Program-made: the position numbers and the translations under genes | Notes under the pieces: model-generated | Seen by the model: only the letters and a program-made list of their open reading frames with translations | Told to the model about the DNA's origin: nothing | Databases searched by the model: none | Shown here: positions 1 to 7,777 of the stretch, piece after piece | Layout of the letters: each line of letters begins with the position of its first letter | Numbering within the stretch: the first letter of the stretch is position 1 | From: TMED23 sp964566055 | Lineage (GTDB): Bacteria > Pseudomonadota > Alphaproteobacteria > Rhodospirillales > UBA2165 | Direction of reading: 5' to 3' | DNA: 64,000 nucleotides | Assembly (NCBI GenBank): GCA_964566055.1 | Contig: CAZMHI010000005.1 | Coordinates: 1-64,000 of the forward strand

Positions 1-2176
1 CAGCCGCCATCGGCACCAGATAATCCGCCATCGTGCCATTTAAAAACTGGCCTTCCGGACTATAGAGGCATTCTTCATACAAGGCTCCGCCCAGACCTTG
101 GATAACGCCGCCCCGGACCTGCTCATCGACCAGTTGCGGATTGATTACGGTGCCGCAGTCTTCGACCACACAGAATTTTTTGAATTCGATAAAGCCGGTG
201 TTGGTATCAACTTCGAGATAACAGCCCTGCACCCCATTGGTGAAGGCAAAGGGAAATTGCTTCGGCACATAGTGGCGGGTGACAACCAGCTCTGACTGAT
301 AATCTTTCGGTAAAGTGTCCGGACGGTAGTAACACACGCGGCCAACCTCTGAGAGCTCCATGCGCTCATTGCCATCGGCGATATCAACAACTTTGTTGTC
401 ACGTATATCAAGCGTGGTCGGATCACTTTGCAGCATGATGCCGGCCACTTCGACAATGTTTTGCCGCAAAGCCTTGCCGGCCTGGACAGCCGCCTCACCG
501 CCGATACCAGCCGCCCGGGAACCCCAGGTGCCGCCGCCATAGGGGGTGATGTCCGTGTCGCCCGTGATGACTTTGACTTTATCCATGGTGACGCCCAGCG
601 CGGTTGCCGCACATTGAACGATAACTGCCTCAGCACCCTGGCCTTGCTCGGTGACGCCGGTTTCAACGACGACATTACCTTTGGCATCAAGCCGCATGGT
701 GGCGCCGTCCTGGGCTGATATCGGTGCGCCGCCGACACCATAAAAGGCCGGCCCCGGATTGGTCACCTCGATAAAGGTCGCGAGCCCAATTCCACGATAA
801 ATACCTTGCTCGCGCGCCTCTGCCTGATCCTTGCGGAGACCTTCGTAATCCATCATTTCGACAAGTTTTTCCAGGCTCGCTTGATGGGAAAGATTTTCAA
901 ACGGCAGACCTGACGGCGCGGTATAAGGATAGGCATCATCCGGCACCAGATTCTTGCGCCGGATTTCAAGCGGGTCCATGCCAATTTTACGCGCTGCGTC
1001 ATCGACCATGCCTTCGGTGATCATCGTCAGGATGGGATGGCCGACCGCCCGGTATTGGCACATCGGCGACTTATTTTGTAAGACCACCGTTGCCTGTGCC
1101 CGGTAATTACCATTGAGATACTGGCCACCGGTCAGATTAACCACCTGATTGGCTTCAATACCACTGGTCCGGGGATAAACCGAATACGGTCCGATTCCGG
1201 TTAAATCATCAATTTCAAAAGCTTGGATTTCACCTTCGTTGGAGACCGCTATTTTGGTCTTGATGCGATGATCCCTCGCATGAATATCGCTGGTGAAGGA
1301 TTCCAGCCGGTCAGCCGTGAACTTAACCGGGCGCTTCAGCATATAAGCCAAAGCGACCGTGGCGTATTCATCCGGATAGGAGTGCACCTTAATACCGTAA
1401 GATCCCCCGACATCTTTGCAGATCACCCGGACATTTCGTTCATCGATATCGAGATGCTTGGCAAACAGGCTTTGCATCATATGCGGCGCCTGAGTTGAGT
1501 GATAAATCGTCAATTGATCTTCACCTGGATTATAGTCAGCGAGAATACCGCGGGTTTCCAGACAGACGCCGGTATGGCGATTGGAGATATAGGTTTCTTC
1601 GATGACGTGATCGGCATTGGCATAAGCTGCATCAACATCACCGACATCGAGATTACGACGCCAGGCCATATTATCGCCGAGCTCTGGATGGATCAGTGGT
1701 GTCGCCTCATCAAGCGCCGTTTCCATATCGGTGACGACTGGCAATTCTTTCCACTCAATTTCAATAAGCTCAATGGCATCTTCGGCCTGCGCTCGCGTAT
1801 TGGCGACCACTGCCACCACCGGCTCACCTTGCCAGGACGCTTTTTTGACGGCCAAAGCGTGCTGCGGCGCTGATTTCAAACCTTCGAGATGGCTGAGGAC
1901 GCCGATCCAGGGCGAACATACTTCCGCCATTTCAACACCGGTCACGACGGCTACCACTCCCTCGCTTTCCTTGGCGGCACTGGTATCAATACTGACAATT
2001 TCGGCATGAGCATAGGTTGAGCGCAAAAACGCCACATGGGTCATCCGCGGCAGCATGACGTCATCGGTAAATGTGCCACGGCCACTCAAGAGGCGTTTAG
2101 CATTGGGCCTCGGCACCGTGCGTCCGATATAGCTATTAGGACGGTCGAGGACGTGGTCTTTGATCAAATCAGCCAT
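1..2176 (-). CDS. Molybdenum hydroxylase large subunit (xanthine/CO dehydrogenase family), partial
   Basis: This is the molybdopterin-binding catalytic subunit of a three-subunit molybdenum hydroxylase, which would hydroxylate an organic substrate using water-derived oxygen. Reading from the ATG at 2176, about 725 residues are visible; the family is usually near 780, so roughly the last 50-60 residues, including the catalytic glutamate region, lie outside the window. Visible marks are the N-terminal stretch GRTVPRPNAKRLLSG, the active-site loop QYRAVGHP, the GVTEQGQGAE motif and DYLVPMAA near the left edge. The loop is not the AYxCSFR signature of true form I CO dehydrogenase, so CO is unlikely to be the substrate. 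The start lies four bases after the stop of the 2Fe-2S subunit, with GGGAGGG as ribosome binding site. Family assignment is sure; the substrate is unknown. Confidence 0.9.
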   Translation of the reverse strand, partial: MADLIKDHVLDRPNSYIGRTVPRPNAKRLLSGRGTFTDDVMLPRMTHVAFLRSTYAHAEIVSIDTSAAKESEGVVAVVTGVEMAEVCSPWIGVLSHLEGLKSAPQHALAVKKASWQGEPVVAVVANTRAQAEDAIELIEIEWKELPVVTDMETALDEATPLIHPELGDNMAWRRNLDVGDVDAAYANADHVIEETYISNRHTGVCLETRGILADYNPGEDQLTIYHSTQAPHMMQSLFAKHLDIDERNVRVICKDVGGSYGIKVHSYPDEYATVALAYMLKRPVKFTADRLESFTSDIHARDHRIKTKIAVSNEGEIQAFEIDDLTGIGPYSVYPRTSGIEANQVVNLTGGQYLNGNYRAQATVVLQNKSPMCQYRAVGHPILTMITEGMVDDAARKIGMDPLEIRRKNLVPDDAYPYTAPSGLPFENLSHQASLEKLVEMMDYEGLRKDQAEAREQGIYRGIGLATFIEVTNPGPAFYGVGGAPISAQDGATMRLDAKGNVVVETGVTEQGQGAEAVIVQCAATALGVTMDKVKVITGDTDITPYGGGTWGSRAAGIGGEAAVQAGKALRQNIVEVAGIMLQSDPTTLDIRDNKVVDIADGNERMELSEVGRVCYYRPDTLPKDYQSELVVTRHYVPKQFPFAFTNGVQGCYLEVDTNTGFIEFKKFCVVEDCGTVINPQLVDEQVRGGVIQGLGGALYEECLYSPEGQFLNGTMADYLVPMAA

Positions 2177-2180
2177 GGTC

Positions 2181-2669
2181 TTACCCTCCCCGTCTTTCAG
2201 TGGCGACCGTCTCGATCGCATCAACAATTGCTTCATAACCCGTGCAGCGGCAATAATTTCCAGATAAATACTCCCGGATTTCCGCCCGGCTGGGATCAGG
2301 ATTAGTTTCCAGCAGTTCAGTTGTCGTCATAATCATCCCCGGCGTGCAAAATCCGCATTGCAAGGCGTTGCGTTCGTGAAAGGCTTTTTGCAGATCGGCA
2401 ATTTCGCCGCTATCAGATTCACCTTCAATCGTAACCACCTCAGCGCCATTGGCTTGGATCGCCAGCATCAGACAGCCGCGCACGATCTCGCCATTAACGC
2501 GGACCGTGCAGGCGCCACAAACACCGTGCTCACAGCCAACGTGAGAACCGGTTAGCTCCAACTCATTTCGGAGGAAATCAACCAAGGAGAGGCGGGGCTC
2601 AATCAGCCGGGTCACTTTTTCGCCATTTACCGTCACTGATATTTTTATTTGTTCAATTGTATTTGTCAT
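2181..2669 (-). CDS. Molybdenum hydroxylase 2Fe-2S small subunit
   Basis: This 162-residue protein carries two [2Fe-2S] clusters that pass electrons from the molybdenum centre to the FAD subunit. The plant-ferredoxin type N-terminal motif CEHGVCGACTV sits near residues 45-55, and the C-terminal four-helix domain has CGFCTPGM followed by CRCTGYEAIVDAI. Length and both cysteine sets match the CoxS/CutS/NdhS family. It is the middle gene of the order FAD subunit, Fe-S subunit, molybdenum subunit, with gaps of 12 and 4 bases, so the three are almost certainly one transcript. Cytoplasmic, no signal peptide. Nothing in this subunit tells the substrate. Confidence 0.95.
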   Translation of the reverse strand: MTNTIEQIKISVTVNGEKVTRLIEPRLSLVDFLRNELELTGSHVGCEHGVCGACTVRVNGEIVRGCLMLAIQANGAEVVTIEGESDSGEIADLQKAFHERNALQCGFCTPGMIMTTTELLETNPDPSRAEIREYLSGNYCRCTGYEAIVDAIETVATERRGG

Positions 2670-2681
2670 TTTATGTCCCCC

Positions 2682-3539
2682 TTAACCAGCTGCCAGCGTG
2701 GTCAGCACGCGTTTGGTTAATTCTTTAGCGTAATGCATGCGCAGCGTCGCCGAGCATTGCAGATCATCAAACGGTGACAAATCATCCTCTACTGCCTTTT
2801 GGGCCGCCGCTATGCTGGTCTCATCGACTGCCTGGCCTTCCATAGCAGAGGCGACTGAGGCGGCAAGGACAGGCGTGCCGCCAACCGCAAAAAACACCAG
2901 CCTTAAATCCGAAATTGTAGAGCCATCGACTTTTGCATGAGCCGCCACGCCACACATCGCGTAATCGCCATGACGCCGCGCCAGCTCATCAAAAGCCGAG
3001 CGATAGCCGGTTCCAATTTTGGGAATTTCAATGGCTGTTAAAATTTCGCCTTCGCCCAGATCGGTATCATAAAGACCCTTAAAAAAGTCCGTCGCCGCAA
3101 CTTTGCGAGCGCCACCGCCACCGGTAATCTCAATCTCCGCACCTAGTGCTGAAAGGCAGGCAGGCATTTCAGCTGCCGGGTCGGCCATCGCGACACTGCC
3201 GCCCATGGTGCCCCGATTGCGAATAGCAGGATGAGCAATTGACGGCATCGCCAAGGCGATGAGCGGCGCATGCTCGGCGATCTCAGGTGAATTTTCAATT
3301 TCAACATGACGGGTCAAGGCGCCAATACGCAAACTGTCGCCGTCACCAGAGATTCCGCTTAAATCCTCCAAGCCATTGATATCTATAACCAATGATGGGG
3401 CTGACAAGCGCATATTCAAAGTCGGCATCAAACTTTGGCCGCCCGCCAAAATCGTTGCCTCATCACCATGTTCACTGAGCAAACCAAGAACCTCATCCAC
3501 GGATGAAGGCTTGGCATAATTAAATGCCGCCGGTTTCAA
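2682..3539 (-). CDS. Molybdenum hydroxylase FAD-binding medium subunit
   Basis: This 285-residue protein is the FAD-binding (CoxM-type) subunit that takes electrons from the iron-sulphur subunit. The two flavin-binding signatures are visible: AGGQSLMPTLNMR near residue 32 and TMGGSVAMADPAAEMPA near residue 110. It is the first gene of the hydroxylase operon. The start appears to be TTG at 3539, backed by a strong GGGAGGT site seven bases upstream; no ATG lies closer to the conserved N-terminus MKPAAFNYAKP. It is divergent from the TetR gene across a 164-base AT-rich gap that holds a repeated TGATCA site. Confidence 0.93.
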   Translation of the reverse strand: MKPAAFNYAKPSSVDEVLGLLSEHGDEATILAGGQSLMPTLNMRLSAPSLVIDINGLEDLSGISGDGDSLRIGALTRHVEIENSPEIAEHAPLIALAMPSIAHPAIRNRGTMGGSVAMADPAAEMPACLSALGAEIEITGGGGARKVAATDFFKGLYDTDLGEGEILTAIEIPKIGTGYRSAFDELARRHGDYAMCGVAAHAKVDGSTISDLRLVFFAVGGTPVLAASVASAMEGQAVDETSIAAAQKAVEDDLSPFDDLQCSATLRMHYAKELTKRVLTTLAAG

Positions 3540-3593
3540 TTGGACCTCCCAAAGCTATTTTTATACTAGGCAAAGATTATTATTAATATTAAA

Positions 3594-3608
3594 GTGATCA
3601 AATGATCA
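3594..3608. promoter_or_regulatory. Candidate operator: paired TGATCA palindromes
   Basis: Two TGATCA palindromes at 3595-3600 and 3603-3608 are separated by two A bases, giving an overall near-symmetric site in the gap between the hydroxylase operon and the TetR gene. A related ATCAGATCATCAA stretch lies near 3664. The place and symmetry suit a dimeric regulator, most simply the adjacent TetR protein, but there is no direct proof. Confidence 0.4.
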
Positions 3609-3703
3609 ATAAGGAAATATATTACGCTGCATTCAAATTCTGTCAATGGTCACCATAATGAAAATCAGATCATCAAATGCATATTTGGAAAGAGAAATAA
3701 CGC

Positions 3704-4354
3704 GTGCCCCAAAACAAAGTTAAAAAACGCAAACGCTTAAGCCGCGGCGAACGTGAGCAGCAAATTGTTGATGAGGCGGTCAAGTATTTTGCTGAGGTTG
3801 GTTTCGGTGGTCAGACGCGGGAGTTGGCACGGCGTTTGGGAATTTCTCAATCTCTGCTCTTTCGCTATTTCCCGACCAAAGACGATATTGTCAAACGCGT
3901 TTATGAAGAAGTTTACCTGCGCCGCTGGAAACCCGAATGGGAAGATTTACTCAGCGACCGCAGCCGCCCCCTATCCGACCGGCTCAATCAATTTTATCAC
4001 GAATATACCAATGCAATTTTTGAGTTCGAATGGGTCCGTATATTGGTCTTTTCCGGCATCAAAGGTGTGACGCTCTACCAGCAATATCTCAAACTTATCC
4101 ATGACAAAGTCTTGGAGCGCATCTGCACCGAATTAAGAGCACAGCATAATTTTCCTGAACCAGCAAAAACACCGATTACGGATCGGGAGTTTGATTTAGC
4201 CTGGAATCTGCACGGCGGAATTTTTTATATCGCCATCCGAAAATTTATTTATGGCTCAGAAAAGCGGGATAATTTTGATGCCGCGATTGAAGATTCAATC
4301 GCCGTTTTCCTGGCCGGCGCTCCGACCGTCTTTAAATCTATTTTGAAAAAATAG
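3704..4354 (+). CDS. TetR/AcrR family transcriptional regulator
   Basis: A 216-residue regulator with an N-terminal helix-turn-helix: the segment ELARRLGISQSLLFRYF (about residues 43-59) is the typical TetR DNA-recognition unit, preceded by a basic tail KKRKRLSRGER. The remaining helical part would bind a ligand and dimerise; it has no close match that I recognise. The start is GTG at 3704 with only a weak purine stretch upstream. The gene sits between the divergent molybdenum hydroxylase and the downstream TctCBA transporter, so it likely controls one or both in response to the imported or oxidised compound. A 9-base stem overlapping its stop codon may end its transcript. Confidence 0.9.
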   Translation: MPQNKVKKRKRLSRGEREQQIVDEAVKYFAEVGFGGQTRELARRLGISQSLLFRYFPTKDDIVKRVYEEVYLRRWKPEWEDLLSDRSRPLSDRLNQFYHEYTNAIFEFEWVRILVFSGIKGVTLYQQYLKLIHDKVLERICTELRAQHNFPEPAKTPITDREFDLAWNLHGGIFYIAIRKFIYGSEKRDNFDAAIEDSIAVFLAGAPTVFKSILKK

Positions 4355-4370
4355 TCCTTTTTCAAATTTT
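4342..4370 (+). terminator. Possible weak terminator after tetR
   Basis: A perfect 9-base inverted repeat (4342-4350 with 4358-4366, loop of seven bases) is followed by TTTT. The stem is AT-rich and overlaps the TetR stop codon, so it would be a weak terminator at best. Confidence 0.4.
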
Positions 4371-4376
4371 GTGATC

Positions 4377-4406
4377 TTGACTTCCCACGCTCGTGAGGCC
4401 TATGGT
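4377..4406 (+). promoter_or_regulatory. Predicted sigma-70 type promoter of tctCBA
   Basis: TTGACT at 4377-4382 and TATGGT at 4401-4406 are separated by 18 bases, a good housekeeping promoter match just upstream of tctC. Transcription would start near 4412-4414, at the edge of the 18-base palindrome that follows. Confidence 0.55.
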
Positions 4407-4410
4407 AGCA

Positions 4411-4428
4411 CAGTCTTATATAAGACTG
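4411..4428. promoter_or_regulatory. Perfect 18-base palindrome, candidate tctC operator
   Basis: CAGTCTTAT followed directly by its reverse complement ATAAGACTG forms a perfect 18-base palindrome, placed at the predicted transcription start and 53 bases before the tctC start codon. TetR-family operators are commonly palindromes of this size overlapping the promoter, so repression by the adjacent TetR is the simplest reading. The same sequence does not appear in the hydroxylase-tetR gap. Confidence 0.5.
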
Positions 4429-4480
4429 AATAACACCAAAAACTACTAATTTTGATTTTAAAAACTAGGGAGATATTCTT

Positions 4481-5536
4481 ATGAAGGGGACTAAATTAGC
4501 CCTTACAGGCATGGCCTTGGGTGCAGCCGCACTGGCATTTCAACCCACCGCCGCTCAAGCTGAATGGCCGGAACGTCCAATTACTGTCGTCGTGATGTAT
4601 GGCGCTGGTGGTGGTACTGATACGGTTATCCGCACACTTGTTGGTGAAATGGCCAAATCTACCGGCTGGAAAATCAACGTCATTAACAAACCGGGCGCAG
4701 TTGGTGGTATTGCCACTAAATATGTTAACGGTAAAAAAGCCGACGGTTACACCTTGCTTGGCGCTGCAAACTACAACAAATATGCTAGTGTTATGGGCCA
4801 CACCAAGACTCGCGCTTGGAAAGATTGGCAGTACATGCAAGCTGCGAATTCACGCGGCAGCTGGTCTGTCCGCCCAGATTCCAAATTTAAAACCTTTGGT
4901 GACATTATCGCCGCGGCAAAAGCAAACCCGGGGAAAATTAGCATTTCCACTTCAGGTACCGGTGGTCTGTGGCATGAATTGGCCGCAGTTGTTGCTGTTT
5001 CAGCTGGTGTGACTTTGAAATACGTACCTTACAAAGGTGGTAAAAACGCTACGCTTGCCGGCTTAAACGGTGAAACGATGATTGCTGGTGGCGGTGTTCA
5101 TGAACATATCGAACATATCCGTGCTGGCAAATTACGCAATATCCAGCAAACCGGCGCAGCAGATATCGATGCAGGTGGCGGAAAAATCATGAAATCCGTT
5201 GGCAAGTTCCTGCCGCAAATCCAAAGCCAATTACCGTTCTCAGGTATTTATAATTTGGCCATGCTGAAAGGCGTCGACAAATCGATCCAGGCGAAAGTTC
5301 AAAAGGCTTTTGTTGCTGCGGTTAAATCCGACAAATTTGCTGCGATCGCGAAGAAAAAATTCTTCGAAATCGATATTCGCTTAGGCGACCAAGCCAACCG
5401 CCGTGCCGCTCAAGTTGAAGTTTTGACGGCTGCAACTTTTGAGAAACTTAAAATCAAAGGTGCGCGCTCTCTGAAGCAACTTGGTTTGCCAAAACCGGCT
5501 GACTTTGATGCTTGGTGGGCCAAGCAAAGCAAATAA
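4481..5536 (+). CDS. tctC: Tripartite tricarboxylate transporter substrate-binding protein (TctC/Bug family)
   Basis: A 351-residue periplasmic receptor that would capture a carboxylate and hand it to the TctAB membrane pair. The first ~28 residues form a signal peptide ending in AAQA before EWPERPI. The start of the mature protein (ERPITVVVMYGAGGGTD) and the later segment VPYKGGKNATLAGLNG are typical of Bug receptors. The ATG is preceded by AGGGAGA. It is the first gene of tctCBA and follows a good promoter with a palindromic operator. A strong stem-loop separates it from tctB, which would favour more receptor than membrane protein. The ligand cannot be read from sequence; the nearby molybdenum hydroxylase suggests an aromatic or heterocyclic acid, as inference only. 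Confidence 0.92.
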   Translation: MKGTKLALTGMALGAAALAFQPTAAQAEWPERPITVVVMYGAGGGTDTVIRTLVGEMAKSTGWKINVINKPGAVGGIATKYVNGKKADGYTLLGAANYNKYASVMGHTKTRAWKDWQYMQAANSRGSWSVRPDSKFKTFGDIIAAAKANPGKISISTSGTGGLWHELAAVVAVSAGVTLKYVPYKGGKNATLAGLNGETMIAGGGVHEHIEHIRAGKLRNIQQTGAADIDAGGGKIMKSVGKFLPQIQSQLPFSGIYNLAMLKGVDKSIQAKVQKAFVAAVKSDKFAAIAKKKFFEIDIRLGDQANRRAAQVEVLTAATFEKLKIKGARSLKQLGLPKPADFDAWWAKQSK

Positions 5537-5571
5537 CGTCTATCGCTATATCTTAGCGTAGACGCTAAAAT

Positions 5572-5613
5572 ATTCCGGGTGAGTTGCCGATATGGTGCTC
5601 ACCCGGAATTTTA
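5572..5613 (+). terminator. Intercistronic stem-loop between tctC and tctB
   Basis: A perfect 12-base inverted repeat (5572-5583 with 5598-5609) with a 14-base loop is followed by TTTT within the 101-base gap between the receptor and membrane genes. It could be a partial terminator or a 3' mRNA stabiliser, either of which gives high receptor and low membrane-subunit levels, as is common for binding-protein-dependent transporters. Confidence 0.6.
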
Positions 5614-5637
5614 TTCAGGGAACGTTGGGCCTAAACA

Positions 5638-6252
5638 ATGGCAGAAGAAAAAAAATCCAGGATCGAAGCTGACATCGAAAGCCTCGAGCAAGGAATCTTT
5701 ACCGGTGAAGAAGGCGGCGAAGAGCGCTCCAGCCCACGCAAAGATTTTATTGCCGCTATCGTAGTCGCGGTACTTGGCCTATTTGCCATGTATCTTTCCG
5801 TGCAACTTGGCGCACCCGAGAGCATCTTAACCGCGCCCGGACTACTACCCTTTGTTACAGGGGCCAGCCTCATCCTGATGGCGCTTGGTTTATTGATCAA
5901 AACCAAACGGCGTTATGGCTGGGAGCCTATGCTGGAAAGTTCAGGGATGGGAGCAATTTCCGCTTATCTCGCTGAACCTGAAGCCCGCCGTACGCTGATG
6001 CTGATGCTGGTCGTTTTCGCCTATGTCATGGTACTCGGCCAGATGGATATGGATCTGCGCTATAAAACCAGTTTCTATACCTTCCGGTTTTCCGGCTTTG
6101 AGTTGATCTCTATTCCTGTGATCTTTTTTATTCTACGATTCTTTTGGCGCTCGACGCTGCTTAATTGTTTTCTAGTTGCCGTGGGCATTGTTGTCTTCCT
6201 CGCTGTTGTCTTCCGCGACGGATTTCAAATTCTCCTGCCAGGTTCAGGGTAG
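5638..6252 (+). CDS. tctB: Tripartite tricarboxylate transporter small membrane subunit TctB
   Basis: A 204-residue protein, the small membrane subunit of the TctCBA transporter. The first ~35 residues are charged and cytoplasmic (MAEEKKSRIEADIESLEQ), then come about four hydrophobic segments near residues 38-56, 65-82, 115-135 and 160-195, the layout of TctB. Sequence conservation in TctB is low, so the call rests on topology and on its place between tctC and tctA. Eleven bases separate it from tctA. Confidence 0.85.
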   Translation: MAEEKKSRIEADIESLEQGIFTGEEGGEERSSPRKDFIAAIVVAVLGLFAMYLSVQLGAPESILTAPGLLPFVTGASLILMALGLLIKTKRRYGWEPMLESSGMGAISAYLAEPEARRTLMLMLVVFAYVMVLGQMDMDLRYKTSFYTFRFSGFELISIPVIFFILRFFWRSTLLNCFLVAVGIVVFLAVVFRDGFQILLPGSG

Positions 6253-6263
6253 GGAGATAAATC

Positions 6264-7742
6264 ATGGAAGAAATTCTCGCTCAAATCACAATTGCCTTTC
6301 AGCCTTGGATGATCTGGGTCTGCCTGCTTGGTGTAACATTGGGTATTCTCTGGGGCGCTATGCCCGGCCTCTCGACCACCATGGCCATGGCCTTATTGAT
6401 TGGTCTCTCGACCGGTATGACCCAACACGTCGCTATCATGTTCATGCTCGGTGTTTATACTGGCAGCGTGTTCGGCGGCGCCATCTCAGCCGTACTGATT
6501 AACATCCCCGGCACACCGGATGCGGTGCCGACTATGATGGAAGGCCACGCCTTGGCCAAAAAAGGTGAAGGTGGTCTGGCTCTCGGCACAGCGATTGTCG
6601 GCTCTTTTATGGGCAATTGGATCGGCATTCTCTTTCTCATTGCCTTCATTCCAGCCATTTTGTTTCTCGCTTTACAATTTCGCTCCTGGGAAATGTTTTT
6701 GCTGTCGATGTGGGGCATCGCCATCTGCGGCTCTATGTCGGCCGGCGATATGCCCATCAAAGGCTGGATTTCCGGCTGGATTGGATTGCTAATTTCCTTC
6801 GTCGGTCTGGATGCTATTCATGGCGTGGCCCGCTTTACTTTTGGCGTCAGGACCCTGGAAGATGGTATCAGCTACATTCCCCTGCTGATCGGCCTGTTTG
6901 GCCTGACAGAAATCCTCAAAGTCCTGCCGCAAAAAAGCCCGCCTGGTATCCCGAGCGAAGTCGGCCGCATCATTCCACCGATGAAAAAAATGATGGGCTA
7001 TACCAAGGCCTCGCTGCGTTCCGGCATCATCGGCACCATCATCGGCGCTATTCCAGGCGCCGGCGCCAATGTCGCTTCATTTTTGTCCTACGACATCGGC
7101 CGCAGACGAGCCGGTGAAGAGGAGCGCCAGAAATGGGGTAAAGGCTCCTATGAGGCCATTGTTTGCGCCGAGGTCGCCAATAATGCCAATATCGGCGGCT
7201 CCATGCTGCCGACCCTGACACTTGGTATTCCCGGCAATGCCGCCGCAGCAGCAATCCTGGCGGCGCTCGAGATGAAAAACGTCGTTGTTGGTCCGACCAT
7301 TCAGACCGAAAATCCGGGTATTATTTTCTTTATTTATATTGGCCTCATCATCGCTAATTTCCTGATGTACGGCATGGCAATTGCGTTGATCAAACCCTGC
7401 GTCAAACTCTTCAGCCTGCCCCGTACACTTTTAATGCCGCTCATCATCCCGATTTGCGTCATGGGCTCTTTTGCTGTCGCTTTGAACTACTTCGATGTCT
7501 ATTTGATGTTTATCGCCGGCATCGTCGGCTATGTGCTGCACCGCTTTGGCTTTCCGCTGGCACCGATGGTGTTGGCCGTGATCTTGGGTCCCTTGGCCGA
7601 CGAAAATATGCGCCGCGCCCTGCTGGTGTTTGAGGACGCCCATTGGTGGTCAATCCTGATCGACCGGCCGATCGGCACCGTATTACTGTTGATCGTGATC
7701 TATACGTTCTATGACGGCATCTTCAAACGCGGCAAAGGTTAA
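6264..7742 (+). CDS. tctA: Tripartite tricarboxylate transporter large membrane subunit TctA
   Basis: A 492-residue, roughly 12-segment inner-membrane protein that forms the transport path, driven by an ion gradient. Family marks include GAMPGLSTTMAMALLIGL near residue 33, NIPGTPDAVPTMMEGH near residue 80, the second repeat-like GAIPGAGANVASFLSYD near residue 260, and LGIPGNAAAAAILAAL near residue 325. Length fits the family (about 500). The start ATG follows AGGGAGAT. It ends the operon and is followed by a stem-loop terminator before the convergent moaB. Confidence 0.95.
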   Translation: MEEILAQITIAFQPWMIWVCLLGVTLGILWGAMPGLSTTMAMALLIGLSTGMTQHVAIMFMLGVYTGSVFGGAISAVLINIPGTPDAVPTMMEGHALAKKGEGGLALGTAIVGSFMGNWIGILFLIAFIPAILFLALQFRSWEMFLLSMWGIAICGSMSAGDMPIKGWISGWIGLLISFVGLDAIHGVARFTFGVRTLEDGISYIPLLIGLFGLTEILKVLPQKSPPGIPSEVGRIIPPMKKMMGYTKASLRSGIIGTIIGAIPGAGANVASFLSYDIGRRRAGEEERQKWGKGSYEAIVCAEVANNANIGGSMLPTLTLGIPGNAAAAAILAALEMKNVVVGPTIQTENPGIIFFIYIGLIIANFLMYGMAIALIKPCVKLFSLPRTLLMPLIIPICVMGSFAVALNYFDVYLMFIAGIVGYVLHRFGFPLAPMVLAVILGPLADENMRRALLVFEDAHWWSILIDRPIGTVLLLIVIYTFYDGIFKRGKG

Positions 7743-7751
7743 CATTGTAAT

Positions 7752-7774
7752 AAGTGTGCCAGGCATACTTTTTT
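7752..7774 (+). terminator. Terminator after tctA (convergent with moaB)
   Basis: AAGTGTGCC at 7752-7760 pairs with GGCATACTT at 7762-7770 (one G-T pair), and the 3' arm runs into a stretch of six T bases. It lies in the 35-base gap between convergent genes. The nominal loop is one base, so the top of the stem must open. Confidence 0.55.
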
Positions 7775-7777
7775 ACA

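Noticed and set aside
145..741. A 198-residue minus-strand frame
   Set aside because: It is out of frame with the molybdenum hydroxylase large subunit that fills this stretch on the same strand; only the latter shows family motifs.
1..3539. Assignment as an aerobic carbon monoxide dehydrogenase (coxMSL)
   Set aside because: The subunit order matches, but the active-site loop is QYRAVGHP rather than AYxCSFR, so CO oxidation is not supported.
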